Shown here one piece after another: positions 25,040-33,617 of a stretch of 64,000 nt of DNA. The stretch spans positions 3,647-67,646 of the forward strand of contig PNAJ01000144.1 of the NCBI GenBank assembly GCA_003170295.1, written 5' to 3'. The stretch's first letter is position 1; every line of letters starts with the position of its first letter. Origin of the DNA: Bryobacterales bacterium. GTDB taxonomy: Bacteria > Acidobacteriota > Terriglobia > Bryobacterales > Bryobacteraceae. The notes below the pieces were generated by a model that was not told where the DNA came from, made no database searches, and saw only the letters and a program-made list of their open reading frames with translations. The position numbers and the translations under genes were made by a program.

Positions 25040-26329
25040 ATGCGAATCATTTTGTTTGCTCTTGCCGCGTCCCTTGGGTTCGGTCAGTCGAAACCGATCG
25101 TGATTAAGGCGGCCAGGATGTTCGATGGCGTGAGCGACCGCGTGGTTTCGCCGGGGCTGATCGTCGTTCTCGGAGAGAAGATTCGAGGCGTGGGTGCGAC
25201 CGCGGAGATTCCCGCTGGGTCCGAAGTGATCGACTTGGGCGATGCGACGATTCTGCCGGGATTCATGGATGCGCACACGCATCTAACCATGCCGTTCGAT
25301 CTCGACTACCGGCAGCAGCAGATTGATGGTTTGACGAAGACCGTGGCGGAACAGGCGCTCGATGCGAGTGTGAATGCGCGTGTGACGCTGATGGCCGGAT
25401 TTACGACCGTGCGCGATGTCGGTGCTTCAGATTTTCTCGACGTCGGGCTGCGGAACGCGATCGCGTCGGGAAAAATTCCGGGGCCGCGCATGCTGGTGGC
25501 GACCAATGCGATCGGCGCGACGGGAGGGCATTGCGACAACGCCGCAGGCTATAAATTCGGCCTATTTGGGCGTGAATCGGGCATTCAGGATGGCGTCGCG
25601 AATGGTCCCGACCAGATGCGGCTGGCGGTTCGATTCAACATAAAATATGGCGCGGACGTGATCAAGACGTGCGCTACCGGCGGAGTGTTGTCGCTGACCG
25701 ACGATGTCGATACGCCGCAGCTGACGCAGGCCGAGCTCGATGCGATGGTCGATGAAGCACACGCGCTGCGCCGCAAAACGGCCGCGCATGCGCATGGGGC
25801 GGCGGGCGCGAAACGGGCGATCCGCGCGGGCATCGATTCGATTGAGCACGGGTCGTTTCTCGATGACGAAGCCCTCGACATGATGAAAGCGCGCGGGACG
25901 TATTATGTTCCGACGATGATGGCGGCGCAGGGGCTGCGGGAAGTGCTCGAAAAAGGATACCTGCCGCCACAGATCGCGGCGAAGGCTCGGGCAGCGGCGG
26001 CGGCGCTCGATACGGCGGTCAAGAAGGCGATCGCGAAGCAGGTCAAAATCGCGCTGGGCACGGATTCGTCGGTATATCCACACGGGCGGAACGCGGAAGA
26101 GTTTGCGCAAATGGTACGGGTCGGCATGAAGCCGCTAGATGCACTGAAAGCAGGCACATCAGTGGACGCGCAACTGCTCGGGGTGTTTGAGAAGACGGGA
26201 TCGCTGGAGGCAGGGAAGTGGGCGGATATTGTCGCGGTGCCGGGGAATCCGGTGGAGGATATCCACGCGACGGAGAGAGTTATCTTCGTGATGAAGGAGG
26301 GCGTTGTATTTAAGATCGCGAAGCGTTAG
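25040..26329 (+). CDS. Exported metal-dependent amidohydrolase
   Basis: Amidohydrolase of the imidazolonepropionase/prolidase-like group. Signal peptide at residues 1-15 (MRIILFALAASLGFG). The metal site begins LPGFMDAHTHLTMP, continues with the probable carboxylated Lys region DVIKTCATGGV, and HAHGAAGAKRAIRAGIDSIE HGSF supplies further ligands; the final Asp is in ALGTDSSVYPHG. The 429-residue length is typical. Being exported, it probably cleaves peptides or cyclic amides in the periplasm, not urocanate products. A TAGAAT just before the ATG hints at a leaderless message. Confidence 0.85.
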   Translation: MRIILFALAASLGFGQSKPIVIKAARMFDGVSDRVVSPGLIVVLGEKIRGVGATAEIPAGSEVIDLGDATILPGFMDAHTHLTMPFDLDYRQQQIDGLTKTVAEQALDASVNARVTLMAGFTTVRDVGASDFLDVGLRNAIASGKIPGPRMLVATNAIGATGGHCDNAAGYKFGLFGRESGIQDGVANGPDQMRLAVRFNIKYGADVIKTCATGGVLSLTDDVDTPQLTQAELDAMVDEAHALRRKTAAHAHGAAGAKRAIRAGIDSIEHGSFLDDEALDMMKARGTYYVPTMMAAQGLREVLEKGYLPPQIAAKARAAAAALDTAVKKAIAKQVKIALGTDSSVYPHGRNAEEFAQMVRVGMKPLDALKAGTSVDAQLLGVFEKTGSLEAGKWADIVAVPGNPVEDIHATERVIFVMKEGVVFKIAKR

Positions 26330-26624
26330 GCGTTCTTCTCTGGCGAGGTTTCGGCTGGGATTCCATCGCCACGCGCAGAATGCGGTTGATGCGCGTCTGA
26401 TAACCTCGACCGTTGGACTTGAGCCACGCCAGTACGTCGGCATCGAGGCGAATGGTCAGTTGCGCTTTCGCCGGGGGCCAATTCACAATTTTTGCGTTCT
26501 TGAAGAATTCGTGGTTGAGCTCCGGGATGTCGGAATAGTCGATCGGCATCTCGTCGAGCCGCTTCAATTGCGCGGCGGTCATCTTGGGCGGATTATTAGG
26601 ATCAAGTCGAAAGCGCTTTATCAT
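26310..26624 (-). CDS. brnA: BrnA-type antitoxin
   Basis: Ribbon-helix-helix antitoxin of type II BrnTA systems. The C-terminal DNA-binding part is evident: AKAQLTIRLDADVLAWLKSN, then GRGYQTRINRILRVAM. It starts 23 bp inside the brnT gene, the usual order toxin then antitoxin. 104 residues. Its 3' end overlaps the end of the convergent amidohydrolase gene by 20 bp. Confidence 0.82.
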   Translation of the reverse strand: MIKRFRLDPNNPPKMTAAQLKRLDEMPIDYSDIPELNHEFFKNAKIVNWPPAKAQLTIRLDADVLAWLKSNGRGYQTRINRILRVAMESQPKPRQRRTPNASRS

Positions 26625-26876
26625 ATTGCCTCTGCTCGCGGGGGTTGGCCTTCCGCGCGGAAATCAGACGGAGCATCTCTCCGCGCCGTGTGTAGGCGAC
26701 TGCGAATACCCTCCCTTCGATCCTGCCAAAAGTAACGCGGCGTTCTTCGCTATAATCACGGCGGCCGTCTTCACGGTCGATTCGATCAGGGTCGAAAAAC
26801 ACCCTCGCTGGGTACTCAAATACGACACCGTGCTTGAGGATATTGTGCTCCGCTTGGCGTCCCACTCAAACTCCAT
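26602..26876 (-). pseudogene. brnT: BrnT-type toxin with a frameshift near the 5' end
   Basis: The ATG at 26874-26876 opens the family N-terminus MEFEWDAK, then the frame fails. The next frame continues AEHNILKHGVVFEYPARVFF, RRDYSEERRVTFGRI and LRLISARKANPREQRQYD, which is the rest of BrnT. One missing base around 26854-26856 explains the break. A GTG at 26863-26865 could start a shortened protein lacking the first strand. BrnT is an RNase-type toxin; a dead toxin with an intact BrnA is consistent with decay. An assembly error is possible. Confidence 0.75.
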
Positions 26877-26899
26877 TTACAGTGTAACTCTTTTTGTAG

Positions 26900-27403
26900 T
26901 TACGTGGCCGGAGTCGCCGCCAGCTTCGCGCGATGCTCTTTATACGCCGCGCGCACCGCCTGGATTTGCCGGACATGCTTTTCGACGTGCTCGGCGTGGA
27001 GGCGGAGCATGTCGAGGACGGTCATTTGGCCTCGCTCTAAATGATTGCCGGTGCGTGCGAAGACGGCCTCCGGTTGCTCGTGTAGAAGCTCGTAATTTTC
27101 GCCGCGCAGACGGCGGAAGGTTTCGATGGGCTGCGAGATTTTGCGCTTTTTGTAATCGAGATTCGTGGCCCACCTGTCCTGATCGAAGGGAACCAGCGTG
27201 GGGTTCTCCTCGGCGATCATCTGGCGGAAGCGCATCACGTTGACGGCCTCGACGTCGGCCAGGTGGCAGACGATCATGCGCACGCCCCATTTACCTTCGG
27301 CGGGCGCGAAGTCGAGCTCGGGGCCCGCGGCGCCGGTGGTGACCACGGCCAGCAGTTCCGCGCCGCGGCGGAATCGCTCTAAAAGTTCTTGCAGTTCTGA
27401 CAC
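26900..27403 (-). CDS. DinB-superfamily protein
   Basis: Four-helix metal-binding fold of the DinB/YfiT type. Helix and metal-ligand patterns are seen in GKWGVRMIVCHLADVEAVNV (His near residue 54) and MLRLHAEHVEKHVRQIQAV (His pair near the end). The start is uncertain: GTG at 27401-27403 gives VSELQELLERFRRG, similar to relatives; a TTG at 27430 would add nine residues. The function of most members, often thiol transferases or unknown, cannot be assigned. The gene is divergent from ggt2. Confidence 0.8.
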   Translation of the reverse strand: MSELQELLERFRRGAELLAVVTTGAAGPELDFAPAEGKWGVRMIVCHLADVEAVNVMRFRQMIAEENPTLVPFDQDRWATNLDYKKRKISQPIETFRRLRGENYELLHEQPEAVFARTGNHLERGQMTVLDMLRLHAEHVEKHVRQIQAVRAAYKEHRAKLAATPAT

Positions 27404-27437
27404 TTGGATACCATTATAATTTAAGATCAAGGTAGCA

Positions 27438-29273
27438 ATGCGAAAATTACTTGCTCTAACGGTCGCTCTGAATATGGCGAGCTGGTCGATGGCGCAGACC
27501 CGCCGCGAAGCGGAGCGGCCGGTGCGTCAGGCCGTTCGAGGTACGCATGGCGCGATTGCCGCCGGCAGCGAATACGCGACCGAGGCCGGCATGCGCACCT
27601 ATTACAAGGGTGGCAACGCGGTGGATGTTGGCGTTGCCGCGATGTTCGCCGCGTCCGTGACCGAGCTTTCGCACTTCGGCCTGGGCGGCGAGGCTCCGAT
27701 TCTGATTCGCACCAAGGCGGGCAAGGTGTTCGCGATCGCGGGCGTGGGCACGATGCCGAAGCTGGCGACGGCGGAAATGTTCCGCTCGCGCCGCTTGATG
27801 CCATTCGAAATTCTGGAAATGGATCCCGGCGGACTGAAGGGCATCATTCCGGTGGCGGGGATCATGCCGGCGCTAGTTCCGGGGATGATGGACGCGGGGC
27901 TGCTTGCGCTGCGCGAGTTTGGAACGAAGTCGTTCGGGGAGATTATCGCTCCGGCGATTGAGTTGGCGGACGGATACGCCATCGATCAGATGCGCGCGCA
28001 ATCCATCGCGGGTTCGCGGCCGTTTTTCGATGCGTGGCCGACTTCGAAAGCGCACTTCATGCCGAACGGGCAGATGCCCAGAGTCGGCGAGATTTTCCGG
28101 CAGCCCGATACCGCGCGCACTCTGCGTGCGATGGCGGAGGCGGAGAAAAAAGCGCTGGCCGGCGGCGCCAAAAGGGAGGCCGCGATCGACGCGGTTCGCG
28201 ATTACTTTTATCGCGGCGAGATCGCGCACAAGATCGACGAGTTCAGCAAGGAGAACAAGGGACTGCTGCGCTACGAAGATATGGCCGCGTTCAAGCTGAG
28301 CGTGGAGGAACCGGTCTCGACGACGTATCGCGGGTACAACGTTTACAAGCCCGGTTTCTGGAGCCAGGGGCCAGCAATGATCGAGGCACTCAATATTCTC
28401 GAAGGCTACGATATACGTAGCACGCCGCTCAATTCCGCCGAGTATATTCACCGCGCCGATGAAGCCTTGAAGCTCGCTTACGCGGATCGCGATGTGTATT
28501 ATGGCGACCCCAAGTTCTCGAAGATTCCGTCGGATATTCTGCTTTCGAAGAGCTACGCTGCGGAGCGCCGCAAATTGATCACTGAGAAAGCGTCGCAGGA
28601 ATTTTTGCCGGGGAAGATCGACGGAAAAACGGGCCGGCATCCGGCCGAGGTGGAGATGGCGAGCATTCGCATCGACGACGCGCTGATGGCGAAGGACACG
28701 ACGTGCGTCGACGCGATCGATCGGGATGGCATGGTATTTTCCGCGACGCCTTCCGGTGCATGGCTGCCGAGCGTGATCGCGGGAGATACGGGCATTCCGC
28801 TCACCGCGCGCGGGCAGCAGTTCGTGCTGGTGCCTGGGAATCCAAATGAGCTCGCTGGTGGGAAGCGGCCTCGCGTGACGCTGAGTCCGACCATCGTGAC
28901 GCAAGCAAATGGAGCGCCGTATCTGGCGATGTCGACTCCGGGCGGCGACAATCAGGATCAGGCGCTGATTCAGATGTTTTTGAACGTGATCGAGTTCGGG
29001 ATGAACGCGCAAAATGCCGTGGAGGCTCCGCGATTTCAGACGCGCCACCTGGTTTCGAGCTTCGATAATCACGCCTGGAATCGCGGCGATTTGCTGCTCG
29101 ACGATCGGATTTCGGCGGCGGTGGTGACGGATCTGACGGAGCGCGGCCACCATACCAGTTTGCGATCGCGCTACGCCAACGGCGCTGCGCCGGTGATGAT
29201 CAAAGTGCTGCCGAGCGCCATTATTGAAGCCGGCGCGGACCCGTATTATAACCGCTCCGCTCACGCCTGGTGA
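27438..29273 (+). CDS. ggt: Second gamma-glutamyltransferase, exported
   Basis: Paralogue of the enzyme at 7385-9157, with the same features: signal peptide (LLALTVALNMASWSMAQ), GGNAVDVGVAAMFAASVTEL, the autoprocessing/catalytic site AKDTTCVDAIDRDG with its Thr, SATPSGAWLPSVIAGDTGIP and STPGGDNQDQALIQMFLN. 611 residues. A consensus -10 (TATAAT, 27415-27420) and an AAGG ribosome binding site precede the ATG, but no good -35 is visible. The DUF72 gene follows with a GTGA overlap. Confidence 0.92.
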   Translation: MRKLLALTVALNMASWSMAQTRREAERPVRQAVRGTHGAIAAGSEYATEAGMRTYYKGGNAVDVGVAAMFAASVTELSHFGLGGEAPILIRTKAGKVFAIAGVGTMPKLATAEMFRSRRLMPFEILEMDPGGLKGIIPVAGIMPALVPGMMDAGLLALREFGTKSFGEIIAPAIELADGYAIDQMRAQSIAGSRPFFDAWPTSKAHFMPNGQMPRVGEIFRQPDTARTLRAMAEAEKKALAGGAKREAAIDAVRDYFYRGEIAHKIDEFSKENKGLLRYEDMAAFKLSVEEPVSTTYRGYNVYKPGFWSQGPAMIEALNILEGYDIRSTPLNSAEYIHRADEALKLAYADRDVYYGDPKFSKIPSDILLSKSYAAERRKLITEKASQEFLPGKIDGKTGRHPAEVEMASIRIDDALMAKDTTCVDAIDRDGMVFSATPSGAWLPSVIAGDTGIPLTARGQQFVLVPGNPNELAGGKRPRVTLSPTIVTQANGAPYLAMSTPGGDNQDQALIQMFLNVIEFGMNAQNAVEAPRFQTRHLVSSFDNHAWNRGDLLLDDRISAAVVTDLTERGHHTSLRSRYANGAAPVMIKVLPSAIIEAGADPYYNRSAHAW

Positions 29274-30223
29274 ATCTTTCTCTGTTCCAGCCGCCGTCTT
29301 CGTTCGATAAAGAGGCGCTGGCTCGGCGGTTGCGAGCTTTGGCGGACCGGCGCATTTTCATCGGAACAAGCTCGTGGAAGTACGACGGATGGCTGGACCA
29401 GATTTATACGCGCGACCGGTACTTATCGCGCGGCAAATTCTCCCAAAAACATTTTGAAGCGGAGTGTTTGGCGGAGTTTGCCGAAACATTCCCCATCGTT
29501 TGCGGAGACTTCTCGTTTTATCAATTCCCGACGCCTGCGTTTTGGAAAAAACTGTTCACGTCCGCTCCGGAGCCGCTGCAATTCGCGCTGAAAGTGCCGG
29601 AAGAGGTGACGATGGAAGTGTTTCCGAAGCATCCGCGATACGGGGCGCGCGCGGGGCGGACCAACGAATCGTATCTGAGCGTCGACGCATTTCGCGCGCT
29701 GTTTCTGGAGCCTTTGGAGCAGTATCGTTCGCGGATCGCGTGCCTGATTTTCGAATTCGGCGCGCGCGGGGCAACGGTCGAGGAGTTTGTCGAGAACATT
29801 GTCCCGTTTTTCGATGCGGTCCCTGCGACGTTCCGCTACGCGGTCGAGGTTCGCAATCGTGAATATCTCATGGGAACCGCATACTTTGACGCATTGCGCG
29901 AACATCGCGCGGCGCACGTATTTAATGCGTGGACGAAGATGCCTCCTTTGCACGAACAGATTGCAATCGAGCGAGCGTTCACCGCGGATTTCACGGTGGT
30001 GCGAGCGCTGCTGCGCGCGGGTCGGGCGTACGAGACGGCGGTTGAGACCTTTGCGCCATACCACAAGATTCAGGACGAGAATCCGGAGGGGCGGAAGGCC
30101 CTGCGGGATGTGATTGCGCGCATGACGGCGGAGCGGCGCTCCGCTTACATTTTTGTCAACAATCGCTTTGAAGGCAACGCGCCGGAGACGATCCGCGCGT
30201 TGGTCGATGAAACTCCCGATTGA
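29270..30223 (+). CDS. DUF72 family protein
   Basis: TIM-barrel-like protein of the YecE/DUF72 family, function unknown. The N-terminus IFIGTSSWKYDGWLDQIYTR, the FPIVCGDFSFYQFPTPAFWK block and FALKVPEEVTMEVFP are characteristic. Near the end, YIFVNNRFEGNAPETIRALV is the conserved closing motif. 317 residues. It begins with a GTG overlapping the stop of ggt2, so the two are coupled. Confidence 0.88.
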   Translation: MNLSLFQPPSSFDKEALARRLRALADRRIFIGTSSWKYDGWLDQIYTRDRYLSRGKFSQKHFEAECLAEFAETFPIVCGDFSFYQFPTPAFWKKLFTSAPEPLQFALKVPEEVTMEVFPKHPRYGARAGRTNESYLSVDAFRALFLEPLEQYRSRIACLIFEFGARGATVEEFVENIVPFFDAVPATFRYAVEVRNREYLMGTAYFDALREHRAAHVFNAWTKMPPLHEQIAIERAFTADFTVVRALLRAGRAYETAVETFAPYHKIQDENPEGRKALRDVIARMTAERRSAYIFVNNRFEGNAPETIRALVDETPD

Positions 30224-30342
30224 TTAGCCTGAAACGCCGTAAAGATAACGGGGGACGGCGGACCTGTTTCCGCCGCGAACCAGTCTCGCCGGACCGGCTC
30301 CAGAGGCCGTTTGTCCCCATTTTTTAAAAGCAACACATTCAT
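30145..30342 (-). CDS. Candidate 65-residue protein, doubtful
   Basis: The ATG at 30340-30342 (MNVLLLKNGDKRPLEPVRRD) is preceded by a strong GGGAGGAGATC ribosome binding site seven bases upstream. The frame then runs antisense into the 3' end of the DUF72 gene. The sequence resembles no family I know, and it reads through a hairpin-rich region that may be a terminator. The good ribosome site is the only real support. Confidence 0.25.
   Translation of the reverse strand: MNVLLLKNGDKRPLEPVRRDWFAAETGPPSPVIFTAFQANQSGVSSTNARIVSGALPSKRLLTKM
30250..30325 (+). terminator. Branched hairpin with T-tract downstream of DUF72
   Basis: GGGGAC (30251-30256) pairs with GTCCCC (30313-30318). Inside is a perfect stem GGCGGA-CCTGTT-TCCGCC (30257-30274) and a weaker one (CGGCT/GGCCG, about 30295-30309). 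ATTTTTT follows at once, as expected for a rho-independent terminator on the plus strand. It begins 27 bp after the DUF72 stop. Confidence 0.55.
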
Positions 30343-30464
30343 TTTCGGAGATCTCCTCCCTTTTAACCCAGAGGGACTGGGGGTTCGTCTATAACCCAAA
30401 ACGTATCGGGGCGCTGTATCGCTGAACTCGCTGCTCTCGCTGCATCGTTTTAACGTCGGTCGAT

Positions 30465-30523
30465 GAGGTTGCCTAGGACACTCACGCTCCGGTAGGCTGG
30501 GCGCCGATCAGAGCGCCAACCTC
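30465..30523. ncRNA. Candidate three-way-junction RNA or structured element
   Basis: A compact three-stem fold: outer stem GAGGTT/AACCTC (30465-30470 with 30518-30523), then GCCTA/TAGGC (30471-30497) and GGCGC/GCGCC with an 8-nt loop (30500-30517). It lies in a 408-bp stretch (30224-30631) with no convincing gene, between two convergent genes. The remainder of this stretch shows only the terminator at 30250-30325 and a short repeat. No known RNA family is recognised. Confidence 0.25.
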
Positions 30524-30601
30524 TCGATTGAAGGATAGAGGCGCAAAGGAAAAAAGCTCGCCGGATGAAAGTGGTAAACTTCGGGGAAGAAAGAAAAAAG
30601 A

Positions 30602-30631
30602 GGTTCACGCAAAGGCGCTAAGCTCGCAGAG
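30602..30631. repeat. GGTTCACGCAAAGGCGC-type dispersed repeat
   Basis: GGTTCACGCAAAGGCGCTAA followed by GCTCGCAGAG is similar to 9185-9213. This sort of repeat is common in intergenic DNA of large bacterial genomes. It ends right at the prmA stop codon. Confidence 0.35.
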
Positions 30632-31279
30632 CTAGCACACGACGCAGGTCCATTCGCCTTCGTCGTCGTGGAATCCCGACAGGATTCGACGGGGTGCGAC
30701 CCGCTCGAAATCGGGACGCATGGCGCCGATTACTTCTTCATTGATATTCGACACGACCACGTCAAATGCGTTTTCGCGAACAGCATTGACACTGCCTACG
30801 AAGAACGGGACTTCGCGCGTGGACGCTTCAGGATCGATGTCGCAGGCAATCACTCGACTCGCGCCCAGCAGCTTCGCGGCGATCGACAAGATACCTGAGC
30901 CGCTGCCGACGTCGAGCACGGAATCGCCTGGCTTGACGATGCGCTCCATCGCTTCCAGACACTTTTGGGTGCACGGATGCTGACCTGTGCCGCACTGCAT
31001 TCCGGGGTTGATTTCGAGACGATAGCGGCCTGTTGGCGTCGGTTCAGTGCGCCACGGCGCGACTAAGAAAAACTTTTCGCCGACTAATAAAGGAGGCCAG
31101 GCGTCCTCGGTTTCCCGCACCCAGTCGATATCCGGAGCCTCACGCGGCTCGCCAAACTGCGCGGCGACGGCGCGATCGGCGAAGAATGCTTCGACCCACC
31201 CCTCATGCTCAATAATGCCGAGAGTACCTGCGCTGTAGAGTTCGGCAATCTTATCGAGGGACGAGGAGACGACGAACAT
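30632..31279 (-). CDS. prmA: Ribosomal protein L11 methyltransferase-like
   Basis: SAM-dependent methyltransferase of the PrmA type. After a short N-terminal region, the characteristic NPGMQCGTGQHPCTQKCLEA is present, and motif I reads VLDVGSGSGILSIAAKLLGA. The substrate-site motif is VVSNINEEVIG, close to the NPPY/N-I-type of PrmA. 215 residues is short compared with about 290 for E. coli PrmA; the N-terminal L11-recognition domain looks reduced. ATG overlaps the stop of the acyl-CoA ligase by one base. Confidence 0.82.
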   Translation of the reverse strand: MFVVSSSLDKIAELYSAGTLGIIEHEGWVEAFFADRAVAAQFGEPREAPDIDWVRETEDAWPPLLVGEKFFLVAPWRTEPTPTGRYRLEINPGMQCGTGQHPCTQKCLEAMERIVKPGDSVLDVGSGSGILSIAAKLLGASRVIACDIDPEASTREVPFFVGSVNAVRENAFDVVVSNINEEVIGAMRPDFERVAPRRILSGFHDDEGEWTCVVC

Positions 31280-32868
31280 CAGCCTTGAACGCGTTTCTCT
31301 TTCCCGGCCCAGAATCTCTCTTTGAGAACCATTTTGCGAATTTTGCCGGTACCGGTTTTAGGCAAAGGCTCATCGGAGAATTCGATGATGCGGGGCAGCT
31401 TGAATTTTCCAAGGCGCTGTTCGAGGAATGCCGTCAACTCTTCGGCCGTAACGGATTCGCCGGGTTTCAAGACGACGATAGCTGCGGGCACTTCGCCCCA
31501 TTTTTCGCTGGGAGCCGCAACCACGGCGCATTCGAACACCGCGGGGTGCGAGAAAATGGCGCGCTCGACCTCGATCGACGAAATATTTTCGCCGCCCGAA
31601 ATGATGATCTCCTTCTTGCGATCGACAATGTGGATGTAGCTGTCCTCATCCCACACGGCCATGTCTCCGGTGTGGAACCAGGGACCGCTCATCACGGCGG
31701 CGGTGGCTTCGGGCTCCTTGAAATAACCTTCCATGATGTGATCTCCCATCGCGACCACTTCGCCGATCGATTGCATATCGCGCGGAACGTCGCGCATTTC
31801 CATATCGACGACACGAACAGTGACGCCGGGCACAGGCCATCCGGCCATCGCTTGACGCCGCAACCGTTCTTCGTTGGACGGGTACGAAGGCACCTTGTGC
31901 CGCGACGAGGTGAGCACTGGAGCCGTTTCGGTCAATCCGTATCCGGCGATACACTCCGCGGTGGGGAACGCTTTCTCGACGCGCTCGACCAACTCGGGCG
32001 AAGCCGCCGCGCCGCCGATCATGACGCGCCTCATGCTGGACGTATCCCACTTCGCGCGGTCGGGAGCGTTGATCATGGCGTTGGCCATGGTCGGCACTAG
32101 GCACATGTCGGTGGCTTTATGTTTTTGGATCAGCTCGAAAACAAATGCCGGTTCGAAGCGCCGCACCATCACCTGCGGGATGCCCATGTTTGTCGATCCC
32201 TGGGGACGGCCCCATCCGTTGGCGTGAAACATGGGGATGGTGTGCAGATCGACCATGCTCTCAATATCCTTATTCAACGCGCACACGTCGAGCGCGTGCA
32301 CATAGAGAGTCCGGTGCGCGAGCATGACGCCCTTCGGCGTTCCGGTGCTGCCGCTGGTATAGAACAGCTCGGCGATCGCCATTTCGTCATACGTGAAAAT
32401 GTCGGCGCGCTCGGGATGTCCCGCGTCCACGATCTCCTCATAGGACAGGTCGGCGCACGGGCCGTGACCGTCAAGCCCGATCCATTTCTCGACCGCGGGA
32501 CAACTCTTTCGGAGCTTCTCCACCAGCGGCGCGAAATCGCTTTCGAACATCAGCATTCGCGCGCCGGAGTGGCAGAGGATGGAGGTCAGCTCCGATTCCG
32601 ACAGGCGGACGTTCAACGGCATCACGATGCCGCGCGCCTGCACCACGCCGAAATAGCCTTCAATCAACTGGTGGGTGTTGAAGCTCAGGTACGCGACGCG
32701 ATCGCCCGCGCGGATTCCAAATTTCGGAAGACCTGTAGCTAGCTTCTCGCAGCGCTCGCCGAACTCGGCGTACGTGAAGGAGCGCTCGCCTGAGACGATT
32801 CCAGTCTTCGAGCCGAAGACGTCAATGGCGCGATGCAAGCAGCGCAGAGGAGTGAGTGGAACAAACAT
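31279..32868 (-). CDS. Long-chain acyl-CoA ligase-like AMP-binding enzyme
   Basis: Activates a carboxylic acid through an acyl-adenylate. The AMP-binding signature LFYTSGSTGTPKGVMLAHRT is intact, as are GYGLTETAPVL, the WFHTGDMAVWDEDSYIHIVD hinge motif and the C-terminal catalytic Lys region LPKTGTGKIRKMVLKERF. 529 residues, cytosolic. Similar to medium/long-chain fatty-acyl-CoA ligases used in beta-oxidation. Substrate chain length cannot be read from sequence. Confidence 0.88.
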   Translation of the reverse strand: MFVPLTPLRCLHRAIDVFGSKTGIVSGERSFTYAEFGERCEKLATGLPKFGIRAGDRVAYLSFNTHQLIEGYFGVVQARGIVMPLNVRLSESELTSILCHSGARMLMFESDFAPLVEKLRKSCPAVEKWIGLDGHGPCADLSYEEIVDAGHPERADIFTYDEMAIAELFYTSGSTGTPKGVMLAHRTLYVHALDVCALNKDIESMVDLHTIPMFHANGWGRPQGSTNMGIPQVMVRRFEPAFVFELIQKHKATDMCLVPTMANAMINAPDRAKWDTSSMRRVMIGGAAASPELVERVEKAFPTAECIAGYGLTETAPVLTSSRHKVPSYPSNEERLRRQAMAGWPVPGVTVRVVDMEMRDVPRDMQSIGEVVAMGDHIMEGYFKEPEATAAVMSGPWFHTGDMAVWDEDSYIHIVDRKKEIIISGGENISSIEVERAIFSHPAVFECAVVAAPSEKWGEVPAAIVVLKPGESVTAEELTAFLEQRLGKFKLPRIIEFSDEPLPKTGTGKIRKMVLKERFWAGKEKRVQG

Positions 32869-32913
32869 GGTTCAAGCGCGAAGCCTCGATTGTAACCGAA
32901 AAAAGAAGGGCCG

Positions 32914-33615
32914 TTAGTGATGCTCGATCTGATTGGCGATCATTCTATCGCCGTGCGCGCCATCCTGGTCGCCCAGATTCGCCTTGGCTAGCGCTCGTGC
33001 CCGGTACATGTACGGCGCGTCAGGCTGCTCCGCGATCGCCCGGTCGTAATCCTCGATGGCCTTTTGATGATTGCCTTGGGACTCCCGAATCTGGCCGCGC
33101 TGATAGTAAGCGTCGACCGTCGGCTGAAGAGTGATGGATTTGTTTAGTTCTTCCAGCGCGTGATTGAAGTCGTGCCGCTCCAGGTAAATCACCGCGATTC
33201 CGTTGTGCGCGGCGGCGAGATTGGGATTCAGATCCGTGGCCGCTCGATAATCGGCAATGGCCGCATCCGGTTCGCCAAGGATCCGATACGCGTTTCCTCG
33301 CTCCAGGTAAGCGTCCGGAAGCTGCTGATAGATGGATAGCGCGCGCGTGAAGTGGACCACGGCGTCCGGATACTTGCTTGGACCCATCAGTCTCATTCCC
33401 TCCTGAAATTCCTTGTCGGCGCGTTGGGGCGCGTTCGAAATGTAGGAATACGCCGCCGTGCCCGCCGCGACGAGAGCGATTGCGGCGACGGTGATCAGCA
33501 CCAGCCTGCGTTGGCGGCGCCGGAGCGCGATGACTTCCGACGATACAACTGGGCGATTACCCTTCGGCGGCGGTCTCACCGTGTTCCAAAAACGAGTAAA
33601 CGCGGATTCAGGCAT
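32914..33615 (-). CDS. Membrane-anchored TPR protein
   Basis: One transmembrane helix near residues 38-58 (LVLITVAAIALVAAGTAAYS) is followed by at least four TPR units (YPDAVVHFTRALSIYQQLPD, AIADYRAATDLNPNLAAAHN, FNHALEELNKSITLQPTVDA, HQKAIEDYDRAIAEQPDAPY). 233 residues. It probably acts as a periplasmic scaffold. Only two bases separate it from the HEXXH-TPR gene upstream. Confidence 0.82.
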   Translation of the reverse strand: MPESAFTRFWNTVRPPPKGNRPVVSSEVIALRRRQRRLVLITVAAIALVAAGTAAYSYISNAPQRADKEFQEGMRLMGPSKYPDAVVHFTRALSIYQQLPDAYLERGNAYRILGEPDAAIADYRAATDLNPNLAAAHNGIAVIYLERHDFNHALEELNKSITLQPTVDAYYQRGQIRESQGNHQKAIEDYDRAIAEQPDAPYMYRARALAKANLGDQDGAHGDRMIANQIEHH

Positions 33616-33617
33616 GG

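Noticed and set aside
27873-29264. 463-codon open frame antisense to ggt2
   Set aside because: Arginine-rich, no motifs; a by-product of GC-rich third positions in the real gene on the other strand.
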